Source of the DNA: an uncultured Oscillospiraceae bacterium
GTDB taxonomy: Bacteria; Bacillota; Clostridia; Oscillospirales; Oscillospiraceae
Direction: 5' to 3'
Length of the DNA stretch: 9,300 nucleotides
Assembly (NCBI GenBank): GCA_934567115.1
Contig: CAKTJA010000044.1
Span: 1 to 9,300, forward strand
Shown here one piece after another: positions 1 to 5,696 of the stretch. The translations under genes and the position numbers were made by a program. The notes beneath the pieces were generated by a model, which made no database searches, was not told the origin of the DNA, and worked only from the letters and a program-made list of their open reading frames with translations. Position 1 is the first letter of the stretch. Each line of letters opens with the position of its first letter.

Positions 1-824
1 GCGTTGGTCTCCGGGTCCCAGAAGCCGCCGACGTACATGAGGCCGATGACGCAGAAGATGATGAGCAGGAAAATCGGAATGAGCATATCCCACATATTCG
101 CGCGGGAGGAGCCTTCCTCATGCTCCTCGCTCAGCGCGCCGAGGTCGCCGGTGCGCGCGGCCTTGAGCTCCGCCGCAGCCATGGGGCCGTAGTCCACGCC
201 GAGCAGGACCATGGTGATGACGAACACGATGGTGAGCAGGGAGTAGAAATTATAAGGGATCGCCTCGATAAACAGCTGGATGCCGGACACGCCCGTGTCG
301 AGCTTGGCGGCGACGCCGGAGACGGCGGCTGCCCAGGAGGAGATCGGCGCGATCATGCAGATCGGCGCGGCGGTCGCGTCAATGAGATAGGCCAGCTTCA
401 CGCGGGAGATCTTCTGGCTGTCGGTCACGGGGGTCATGACGGAGCCGACGGTCAGGCAGTTGAAATAGTCGTCGATGAAGATCAGAATGCCGAGCATAAA
501 GGCCGCAAGCAGAGCGCCCGCCTTGGAGTGAATATGGCTCGCGGCCCAGCGGCCGAACGCGGCGGAGCCGCCGGTTGCGTTGACCAGCGCGACCATCACG
601 CCGAGAATGACGAGGAAGAGGAAAATGCCGGCGTTTTCGGCGATGGCGGCGATCAGGCCGTCGTTGATGATGGTATCGAGCGCGCCGATGGGACTGAAAT
701 CCGTGGCGAGCAGCGCGCCGACAAGGATGCCGATGAAGAGCGAGGAGTACGTTTCCTTCGTCAGCAGCGCGAGGCCGATGGCGACGATGGGCGGCACAAG
801 CGCCCAGAAGGTGTTGACAAACAT
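1..824 (-). CDS. NhaC-family transporter, probable lysine transporter (partial, C-terminus beyond window)
   Basis: Only the first 274 residues are present; the frame is still open at the left edge. The protein is an integral membrane transporter of the NhaC Na+/H+ antiporter family. Hydrophobic segments lie near residues 8-21, 26-41, 66-82, 102-117, 143-170 and 190-209, with another near 247-266. The conserved core is visible as FIDDYFNCLTVGS (about 116-128) and LIDATAAPICMIAPISSW (about 147-164), as in NhaC proteins. The ATG at 824 is preceded by an AAAGGGGA ribosome site about six bases upstream. The leader carries a lysine riboswitch with a terminator, so expression should fall when lysine is abundant. 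Comparative genomics of the lysine regulon has assigned such L-box-controlled NhaC members (LysW) as predicted lysine transporters. Family membership is seen; lysine as substrate is inference from the riboswitch. It could still exchange another cation or amine. Confidence 0.88.
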   Translation of the reverse strand, partial: MFVNTFWALVPPIVAIGLALLTKETYSSLFIGILVGALLATDFSPIGALDTIINDGLIAAIAENAGIFLFLVILGVMVALVNATGGSAAFGRWAASHIHSKAGALLAAFMLGILIFIDDYFNCLTVGSVMTPVTDSQKISRVKLAYLIDATAAPICMIAPISSWAAAVSGVAAKLDTGVSGIQLFIEAIPYNFYSLLTIVFVITMVLLGVDYGPMAAAELKAARTGDLGALSEEHEEGSSRANMWDMLIPIFLLIIFCVIGLMYVGGFWDPETN

Positions 825-857
825 GAGAGTTCCCCTTTCCGCACGGTATGCGTGCAT

Positions 858-891
858 AAAAAATTAAGCCATGATCTCCATCATGACTTAA
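858..891 (-). terminator. Intrinsic terminator, expression platform of the lysine riboswitch
   Basis: On the minus strand a 12-base-pair stem (arms at 880-891 and 864-875, one G-U pair) closes a four-base GGAG loop and is followed directly by six U residues (858-863). It sits between the riboswitch aptamer and the transporter start at 824, so it is a leader attenuator, not an end-of-gene terminator. Its 5' arm contains GTCATGAT, which also occurs in the strand leaving aptamer helix P1 (plus-strand 932-939). This provides the overlap needed for an antiterminator. Confidence 0.87.
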
Positions 892-931
892 AAAGCGCAC
901 CTGTACCGGCGTACGGGGGGACGCGTTTCGG

Positions 932-1098
932 ATCATGACAGCTCTCCGCCTTTCGGCGACAGTCCGACGGATGTTATCCCCCGGCCCGGTGAACACGCGG
1001 ACGGGAATCCGCGCACCCCCTCGGCGGCCTCCCCTTTCGCCCCCCGGTTCCCGCCGGGTTCTGTGGAGCTACTCTTGTCAGCCGCGCCTCTATCAGGA
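932..1098 (-). promoter_or_regulatory. Lysine riboswitch (L-box) aptamer
   Basis: Read on the minus strand, the leader shows the conserved L-box elements in order. GATAGAGGCGCGG opens helix P1/P2 (about 1082-1094), and CAAGAGTAG follows. GGCGAAAGGGGAGGCCGCCGA matches the conserved internal core, compared from memory with the Bacillus lysC leader. A CGCGGA/TCCGCG hairpin then forms P4, followed by GGAT-AAC-ATCC (969-979). CGCC-GAAA-GGCG (947-958) is a tetraloop hairpin, and GGAGAGCTGTC closes P1 by pairing GATAG (1090-1094) with CTGTC (937-941). The aptamer binds lysine. In leaders of this design, ligand binding stabilises P1 and lets the downstream terminator form, lowering expression of the transporter gene. 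Confidence 0.9.
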
Positions 1099-1116
1099 CT
1101 TATGAAATTAGCTCGA

Positions 1117-1144
1117 AGTATACACCTTTTTTCGGAAATGTCAA
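1117..1144 (-). promoter_or_regulatory. Sigma-A promoter of the riboswitch-transporter unit
   Basis: On the minus strand a perfect -35 TTGACA (1139-1144) and -10 TATACT (1117-1122) are separated by 16 bases. Transcription would start near 1110, about 12 bases upstream of the aptamer. The promoter begins 23 bases past the U-tract of the upstream ATPase terminator, so the transporter has its own transcript. Confidence 0.85.
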
Positions 1145-1167
1145 GAGAGAAGAAAAATAATTTGCGG

Positions 1168-1221
1168 AAAATTAAGGCTGCGAGCGGCGCGCTGATGCTT
1201 TCCCGGCACACCGCCCGCAGC
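1168..1221 (-). terminator. Probable terminator of the metal ATPase operon
   Basis: On the minus strand an 11-base-pair stem (1211-1221 with 1177-1187, one G-U pair) encloses a 23-base loop and is followed by CTTAATTTT (1168-1176). It starts six bases after the ATPase stop codon. The loop is long and the U-tract is interrupted by AA, so termination may be partial. Position and orientation fit an operon end. Confidence 0.55.
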
Positions 1222-1226
1222 GCGGA

Positions 1227-3110
1227 TCACAGATTATGGACGCGCAGCGCGCGGATCGCGTTGAGCACCGCCAGCACCATCACGCCGACGTCGGCGAAAA
1301 TGCCCATCCACATGTTTGCAACTCCGACGGCGACAAGCAGCAGACAAGCCAGCTTCACGCCCAGAGAAAACACGATGTTCTGGTGCACAATGCGGATGCA
1401 CTTGCGGGAGATCTTGATGGCCTTGGCGATCTTCATCGGGTCGTCGTCCATCAGCACGACGTCCGCCGCCTCGATCGCCGCGTCGGACCCCATCGCGCCC
1501 ATGGCGATGCCGATGTCCGCGCGGGAGAGAACGGGCGCGTCGTTCACGCCGTCGCCCACGAAGGCGAGCTTCGCACCCTTCGGCTGCGCGGCAAGCAGAC
1601 TTTCGACGGCGCTGACCTTGTCGGCGGGCAGAAGCTCCGCATGGAACTCGTCAACGCCCAGATCGGCCGCGACCACCTCGGCGACCCGGCTGACGTCGCC
1701 GGTGAGCATGACGGTCTTTTTAACGCCCGCCGCCTTGAGCGCCGCGATCGCGTCGCGCGAATGCGGCTTTTCCATGTCGGAGATCACGATATGACCGGCG
1801 TATTTTCCGTCAACGGCCATGTGGACGACGGTGCCGATGCTGCCGCACTCCCGCCACGCAACGCCAAGCTCATCCATCAGCCGGCCGTTGCCGGCGGCGA
1901 CGCGCACACCGTCCACAACGGCGGTCACGCCGCGCCCGCTCAGCTCCTGTATGTCCGTCACGCGGGAGAGGTCAAGCCTCTCGCCGCAGGCGCGCCGAAG
2001 GCTTTTGCTGATCGGGTGGGACGAGGCGCTTTCGGCAAGCGCCGCGTATTCCAGAAGCTTTTGCTGCTCATACGGGCTGTGGTGCACGGCGCTGACCTCG
2101 AAAACGCCCTGTGTGAGCGTGCCCGTCTTGTCGAAAACAACGGTCTCGGTCTGGGAAAGCGCCTCAAGATAGTTCGAGCCTTTGACCAGCACGCCCTCCC
2201 TGCCCGCGCCGCCGAGACCGGCGAAAAAGCTCAGGGGAATGCTGATGACCAGCGCACAGGGGCAGCTGATGACAAGGAAGGTCAGCGCACGGTAGATCCA
2301 TGTTCCCCACTGCGCGTCCGCGCCGGTGAAGAGCAGGAACAGCGGAGGGAGCACCGCCAGCGCGAGCGCGCTGTAGCAGACGGCGGGCGTATAGACCTTT
2401 GCGAACCGGGAAATAAAGCTTTCGGAGCGGGACTTGTGGCTGCTGGAATTTTCCATCAGCTCCAGAATTTTGGAGACGGTGGATTCGCCGAACGCCTTTG
2501 TCGTTCTGATCCGGAGCACGCCCGTCATGTTGATGCAGCCGCTGATGACCTCGTCGCCCGCCTCCACGTCGCAGGGAAGGCTCTCCCCCGTCAGCGCGGC
2601 GGTGTTCAGCGTGGACGAGCCGTCCTCCACCACGCCGTCAAGAGGGACCTTCTCTCCCGGTCGGACGACGATGACCGTGCCGACGGCGATCTCGCCGGGA
2701 TCGACCTGCTCAAGCGTTCCGCCGCGCTCGATGTTGGCGTAGTCCGGGCGGATGTCCATCAGCGCGGTGATGCTGCGGCGGGACTTTCCGACGGCGTAGC
2801 TCTGGAACAGCTCACCGATCTGGTAGAAGAGCATGACGGCGACCGCCTCGGAATAATCGCCGCTCCGGTTATAGACCGCGAGCGCGATGGCGCCGACGGT
2901 CGCGACCGCCATGAGGAAGTTCTCGTCGAACACCCGCCGGTTGAGGATGCCCTTCCATGCCTTGTGCAGAATGTCGAAGCCGACGGTGAAATAGGCCGCG
3001 AAGTAAAGCGCGGTCGCCGCGGGCAGAGGCAGCGGGGCGAGCTTTGCCGCGAGCAGCATGACGGCGGCGGCAAGGATGCGCCAAAGCATTTTTTTCTGTT
3101 TCCCTGTCAT
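1227..3110 (-). CDS. P1B-type heavy-metal-transporting ATPase (Zn/Cd/Pb class)
   Basis: This 627-residue membrane pump exports soft divalent metal ions using ATP. Visible motifs, in order: actuator TGES (174-177), intramembrane metal site CPC (283-285), phosphorylation site DKTGT (327-331), nucleotide-domain HP (365-366), TGD (470-472) and hinge GDGVND (519-524). A lysine in TM7 (K586) and an aspartate in TM8 (D607) accompany CPC. That combination defines the P1B-2 (ZntA/CadA) class rather than copper pumps. The protein starts almost directly with the first transmembrane helix and has no fused HMA domain; that domain is the separate gene 56 bases upstream. I chose the ATG at 3110 because GGAAGT lies eight bases upstream. 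An ATG at 3125 would add five residues but has a poorer site. The frame stays open to 3431, but that part overlaps the HMA gene out of frame and is not coding. Exact metal cannot be read from sequence. Confidence 0.94.
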   Translation of the reverse strand: MTGKQKKMLWRILAAAVMLLAAKLAPLPLPAATALYFAAYFTVGFDILHKAWKGILNRRVFDENFLMAVATVGAIALAVYNRSGDYSEAVAVMLFYQIGELFQSYAVGKSRRSITALMDIRPDYANIERGGTLEQVDPGEIAVGTVIVVRPGEKVPLDGVVEDGSSTLNTAALTGESLPCDVEAGDEVISGCINMTGVLRIRTTKAFGESTVSKILELMENSSSHKSRSESFISRFAKVYTPAVCYSALALAVLPPLFLLFTGADAQWGTWIYRALTFLVISCPCALVISIPLSFFAGLGGAGREGVLVKGSNYLEALSQTETVVFDKTGTLTQGVFEVSAVHHSPYEQQKLLEYAALAESASSHPISKSLRRACGERLDLSRVTDIQELSGRGVTAVVDGVRVAAGNGRLMDELGVAWRECGSIGTVVHMAVDGKYAGHIVISDMEKPHSRDAIAALKAAGVKKTVMLTGDVSRVAEVVAADLGVDEFHAELLPADKVSAVESLLAAQPKGAKLAFVGDGVNDAPVLSRADIGIAMGAMGSDAAIEAADVVLMDDDPMKIAKAIKISRKCIRIVHQNIVFSLGVKLACLLLVAVGVANMWMGIFADVGVMVLAVLNAIRALRVHNL

Positions 3111-3145
3111 ATGAAATACTTCCATTCCGATTGATTCTTCGGGCG

Positions 3146-3160
3146 CGGACGGCGCGTCCG
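3146..3160 (-). other. Short GC hairpin between the HMA gene and the ATPase
   Basis: CGGACG and CGTCCG form a perfect six-pair stem around a three-base loop in the 56-base gap between the two co-directional genes. No U-tract follows, so it is not a terminator. It could be a processing or stability element that sets relative expression, but it may equally be chance in GC-rich DNA. Confidence 0.35.
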
Positions 3161-3166
3161 GAGGCC

Positions 3167-3385
3167 TCAGATGTAGATCTCGCAGTCGTCCTCGACCTTT
3201 TTGCAGTTTTTCAAAACGCGCTTCATCACGGCGGTGCAGTCCTGACCGTCGGCAAATTCCACGGTCATTTTCTGCATCATGAAATTGACCGCCGCGTCCA
3301 GCACGCCCTCCGTCTTTTTGGCGGCGTCCTCCATCAGGTTGGCGCAGTTGGCGCAATCCACTTCGATGCTGTAGGTCTTTTTCAT
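3167..3385 (-). CDS. Stand-alone HMA-domain metallochaperone
   Basis: This 72-residue protein is a single heavy-metal-associated domain with beta-alpha-beta-beta-alpha-beta character. The metal-binding CxxC is C11-A-N-C14, in the usual place after the first strand. It is the first gene of the efflux operon, preceded by AGGAG eight or nine bases from the ATG at 3385, and is followed by the ATPase. In many ATPases this domain is fused to the N-terminus; here it is a separate cytosolic polypeptide. It probably delivers metal to the pump or tunes it. The C-terminal segment has a further cysteine pair and acidic residues (NCKKVEDDCEIYI), which could add ligands. Family assignment is firm; the metal and a direct handover to the pump are inferred. 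Confidence 0.88.
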   Translation of the reverse strand: MKKTYSIEVDCANCANLMEDAAKKTEGVLDAAVNFMMQKMTVEFADGQDCTAVMKRVLKNCKKVEDDCEIYI

Positions 3386-3422
3386 GGTAAGCTCTCCTTT
3401 TCAAAAAATTTGGGATTAAACG

Positions 3423-3440
3423 ATTAAGCACTTGTTTAAT
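3423..3440. promoter_or_regulatory. Palindromic operator, probably for the ArsR-AraC regulator
   Basis: ATTAAGCA-CT-TGTTTAAT is an 18-base imperfect palindrome with seven of eight positions paired between arms. An overlapping perfect 7-base inverted repeat ATTAAAC...GTTTAAT (3415-3421 and 3434-3440) shares its right arm. Size and AT-rich half-sites resemble ArsR/SmtB operators. It lies just downstream of the efflux -10 box, around +6 to +24, and overlaps the -35 of the regulator promoter, so a bound repressor would block both. Assignment to this regulator is inference from position. Confidence 0.6.
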
Positions 3441-3460
3441 TCTTGTGACCGTACTATACT
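3432..3460 (+). promoter_or_regulatory. Promoter of the ArsR-AraC regulator gene
   Basis: -35 TTGTTT (3432-3437) and -10 TATACT (3455-3460) are separated by 17 bases. The -35 lies inside the putative operator. The -10 overlaps that of the leftward promoter. The implied leader to the ATG at 3557 is about 90 bases. Confidence 0.6.
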
Positions 3461-3481
3461 GGACCTGAGGAGAAAAGTCAA
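3453..3481 (-). promoter_or_regulatory. Promoter of the HMA-ATPase operon
   Basis: On the minus strand -35 TTGACT (3476-3481) and -10 TATAGT (3453-3458) are separated by 17 bases, a strong sigma-A match. The start point would be near 3446, immediately before the palindromic operator, a standard arrangement for repression. Confidence 0.8.
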
Positions 3482-3485
3482 GGTC

Positions 3486-3536
3486 CCCGCCCCGTTCTCT
3501 TCCGAACGGGCGAAAAGTACTTCCAAACGGGGCGGG
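3486..3536 (+). other. Two mutually exclusive hairpins in the regulator leader
   Basis: A long-range stem pairs 3486-3496 with 3526-3536, eleven perfect GC-rich pairs. A compact hairpin pairs 3491-3497 with 3504-3510, seven pairs with a six-base TCTTCC loop. Both use the segment 3491-3496, so they cannot form together in full. The right arm of the long stem ends ten bases before the first A of the AGGGAGG-containing site run (3541-3547). No U-tract follows. A role in translation control or mRNA stability is possible but unproven. Confidence 0.45.
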
Positions 3537-3556
3537 CCGAAGGGAGGATGGCTTTT

Positions 3557-4312
3557 ATGGAACTTCCGCACAGGCACGGAAACGCCGCGCGCGCCGGGCA
3601 GCTGATGGAGTATCTTGACCGGACGGATCATTTTCAGACGGTCTCCAGTGTGTTCCGGCAGCTTGCCGACGCGAACCGCGTCCGGCTTTTCTGGCTTTTG
3701 TGCCACTGCGAGGAATGCGTTGTGAACCTTTCGGCGATGATGGGCATGAGCTCCCCCGCGCTGTCGCACCATCTGCGCCAGCTGAAGGACAGCGGGCTGA
3801 TCGTCAGCCGGCGCGAGGGGAAGGAGGTCTACTACCGCGCCGCGCACAGCGAACAGGCGCAGCTTCTGCACCAGATCATCGAGCGGACGGTCGAGGTGGC
3901 GTGTCCGGAGGAGGACGGCGTTGCCGCCGCGCCGCACCTGCCGCCGCTTGACGCGGACACGGACGGGGCCGAGGGCGTTTACCCGGCGGGGCAGGTGGAG
4001 ACGATCCGCCGCGTACACGAGGCGCTGACGGAGGACCTTGCCTGCCGCATCACGATCGAGGAGCTTTCGCGCCGCTTTCTGATGAACCCCTCGACGATGA
4101 AGGAGGTGTTCAAGGCGGTTTACGGGCAGTCCATCGCGGCGCACATCCGCGAGCACCGCATGGAGCGGGCGGCAGCGCTGCTGCGCGAAACGGATACGAG
4201 CGTGGCGCAGGTCGCCGCCTCGGTCGGCTACGAGAGCCAGAGCAAATTTTCCGCGGAGTTTCGAAAGACCTGCGGCATGCTGCCGACGGAGTACCGCAGG
4301 GCGCACAGATAA
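3557..4312 (+). CDS. ArsR/SmtB-type metal regulator fused to an AraC-type DNA-binding domain
   Basis: The 251-residue protein has two DNA-binding parts. Residues 29-110 form an ArsR/SmtB winged helix with recognition helix SSPALSHHLRQLKDSGLI (65-82) and a wing ending EGKEVYYR. Cysteines 49, 51 and 54 (CHCEEC) lie where CadC-type sensors bind metal; the alpha-5 ligand set of CzrA/SmtB is not clearly conserved. A low-complexity acidic linker (about 117-145) leads to an AraC/XylS-type double helix-turn-helix (about 147-250) with helices near 166-190 and 215-248. Start: AGGGAGG (3541-3547) abuts an ATG at 3548 with no spacing but is nine bases from the ATG at 3557, so I chose 3557. It is divergent from the efflux operon, whose operator it probably binds. 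ArsR proteins usually leave DNA on metal binding; how the AraC part contributes is unknown. Domain calls are firm, metal specificity is not. Confidence 0.88.
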   Translation: MELPHRHGNAARAGQLMEYLDRTDHFQTVSSVFRQLADANRVRLFWLLCHCEECVVNLSAMMGMSSPALSHHLRQLKDSGLIVSRREGKEVYYRAAHSEQAQLLHQIIERTVEVACPEEDGVAAAPHLPPLDADTDGAEGVYPAGQVETIRRVHEALTEDLACRITIEELSRRFLMNPSTMKEVFKAVYGQSIAAHIREHRMERAAALLRETDTSVAQVAASVGYESQSKFSAEFRKTCGMLPTEYRRAHR

Positions 4313-4313
4313 G

Positions 4314-4343
4314 CGTCCGCCCGCGCCGAAGCGTGAGCGGACG
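4314..4343. other. Inverted repeat between the regulator and the C-S lyase
   Basis: CGTCCGC (4314-4320) and GCGGACG (4337-4343) are perfect 7-base inverted arms with a 16-base loop, starting right after the regulator stop codon. Neither strand has a U-tract after it, so a rho-independent terminator is not supported. The lyase gene may be reached by readthrough from the regulator promoter. I see no good sigma-A promoter in the 61-base gap. Confidence 0.4.
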
Positions 4344-4373
4344 GTAAAAATACGGCTGAGGAGGAAACGAGCC

Positions 4374-5588
4374 TTGAAATACGATTTTACTACGATCTAT
4401 GACAGAAGAGGGTGTGACGCGCTGGCGGTGGACTGCCCGCCGCCGGGGATGCCGCGCGGGATGGAGCCGCGCTTTCCGGCCATCCCGATGTGGGTCGCCG
4501 ATATGAGCTTTGCGACCGCGCCCGCCGTGTGCCGCGCGATCGAACAGCGGCTGCGGCACCCGCTGTTCGGCTATTTTGAGCCGGGGAGGGAGTATTACGA
4601 CGCGATCCTTCGCTGGCAGAGCCGGCGCAACGGCGTCGAGGGGCTGGAGGATCGGCACATCGGCTATGAGAACGGCGTGCTCGGCGGCGTGCTCTCGGCG
4701 CTGAATGTGCTGTGCGGGCGCGGGGACGAGGTGCTGCTGCACGCGCCGACCTACATCGGCTTCACGAGCAGTCTGGAGAGGAACGGCCTGCGCATTGTCC
4801 ACTCGCCGCTGGCGCGGGACGAAAACGGCGTGTGGCGCATGGACTTTGAGGACATGGAGCGGAAGCTGCGCGAGCGCCGCATCCACGCGGCGGTGTTCTG
4901 CTCGCCGCACAACCCGACCGGCCGCGTGTGGGAGCGGTGGGAGATCGAGCGGGCGATGGAGCTTTTCCGCAAGTACGACGTTTATGTCGTTTCCGACGAG
5001 ATCTGGTCGGACCTGACGCTGTTCGACAACAGGCATATCCCGACGCAGAGCGTCAGCGCGGACGCGAGGGACCGTACGGTCGCGCTCTACGCGCCGACGA
5101 AGACGTTCAACCTTGCCGGGCTGGTCGGGTCGTATCATATCATCTATAACGACCTGCTGCGCGACCGCGTGGAGCGGGCGGGTAAGACGGACCATTATAA
5201 CGAGATGAACGTCCTGTCCATGCACGCGCTCATCGGCGCCTATTCCGACGAGGGCGGAGAATGGGCCGACGAGCTGCGCGGCGTGCTGAGCGGGAACGCG
5301 GACTGGGCCTGCCGGTATATCGCGGAGCGGTTCCACGGCGTTTCGGCTGCGCGGCCTCAGGGGACGTATATGCTTTTCCCGGACTGCGCGGACTGGTGCG
5401 CCGCGCACGGAGCGACCATGGACGAGCTGCTTCGCCGGGGCTATGAGGCCGGCGTTCTCTGGCAGGACGGCCGCGCCTTCCACGGCGCGCACCATATCCG
5501 GATCAACCTTGCGCTGCCGAAGGCGAAGCTGGAGGAGGCCTTTGAGCGGCTGGACCGGTATGTGTTCAACGCGCCCGAGGGGAGATAA
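4374..5588 (+). CDS. PLP-dependent C-S lyase, MalY/PatB family (cystathionine beta-lyase-like)
   Basis: This 404-residue cytosolic fold-type I PLP enzyme matches the MalY/PatB group, which cleaves cystathionine, cysteine or cysteine S-conjugates to thiol or sulfide, pyruvate and ammonia. The N-terminus MKYDFTTIYDRRG and the segment PMWVADMSFATAP (38-50) are family hallmarks. Active-site residues visible are PHNPTG (178-183), SDEIW (207-211), the Schiff-base lysine K243 in APTKTFNLAGL, and the carboxylate-binding arginine in HIRINLA (R376). The start is TTG at 4374: AGGAGG (4359-4364) lies nine bases upstream, and the first internal ATG would remove conserved sequence. It follows the metal regulator by 61 bases on the same strand. 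A link through thiol or sulfide supply for metal buffering is possible but only inference. Exact substrate (cystathionine versus other conjugates) cannot be told; class I aminotransferase is the less likely alternative. Confidence 0.9.
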   Translation: MKYDFTTIYDRRGCDALAVDCPPPGMPRGMEPRFPAIPMWVADMSFATAPAVCRAIEQRLRHPLFGYFEPGREYYDAILRWQSRRNGVEGLEDRHIGYENGVLGGVLSALNVLCGRGDEVLLHAPTYIGFTSSLERNGLRIVHSPLARDENGVWRMDFEDMERKLRERRIHAAVFCSPHNPTGRVWERWEIERAMELFRKYDVYVVSDEIWSDLTLFDNRHIPTQSVSADARDRTVALYAPTKTFNLAGLVGSYHIIYNDLLRDRVERAGKTDHYNEMNVLSMHALIGAYSDEGGEWADELRGVLSGNADWACRYIAERFHGVSAARPQGTYMLFPDCADWCAAHGATMDELLRRGYEAGVLWQDGRAFHGAHHIRINLALPKAKLEEAFERLDRYVFNAPEGR

Positions 5589-5597
5589 CGGCAGAGC

Positions 5598-5639
5598 GAA
5601 AAAATCCGCCCGCAGACCGGCACGGCGGCTGCGGGCGGA
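5598..5639 (-). terminator. Strong intrinsic terminator of the MBL-fold hydrolase gene
   Basis: On the minus strand an 11-base-pair perfect GC-rich stem (5629-5639 with 5605-5615, 13-base loop) is followed by a run of U residues encoded at 5599-5604. It lies 57 bases after the hydrolase stop codon. Read rightward, the stem lacks a U-tract, so it does not clearly end the lyase transcript that converges on it. Confidence 0.85.
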
Positions 5640-5696
5640 AGGAGGACGGATTGTCGCGGGCGCGGTCTGCGGCTTCGAGGACGGCGTGGACCGCCG

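Noticed and set aside
120..938. A 272-codon plus-strand frame across the left end of the window.
   Set aside because: It is antisense to the NhaC-family gene and runs through the riboswitch terminator; its product is low-complexity Asp/Gly/Arg-rich.
1236..3134. A 632-codon open frame on the plus strand, antisense to the metal ATPase.
   Set aside because: It mirrors the ATPase codons of a GC-rich gene, is rich in Arg, His, Ala, Gly and Asp, and has no recognisable domain. The opposite strand has every P-type ATPase motif.
3111..3431. N-terminal extension of the ATPase frame upstream of 3110.
   Set aside because: It overlaps the HMA gene in another frame and yields a composition unlike any HMA or membrane domain. 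The ribosome site favours 3110.
4314..4343. A possible terminator between the regulator and the C-S lyase.
   Set aside because: The inverted repeat is real but has no U-tract on either strand, so I list it only as a hairpin.
4110..5495. A 461-codon minus-strand frame antisense to the C-S lyase.
   Set aside because: Arg/Pro/Val/His-rich antisense translation with no domain; the plus strand carries a complete PLP enzyme.
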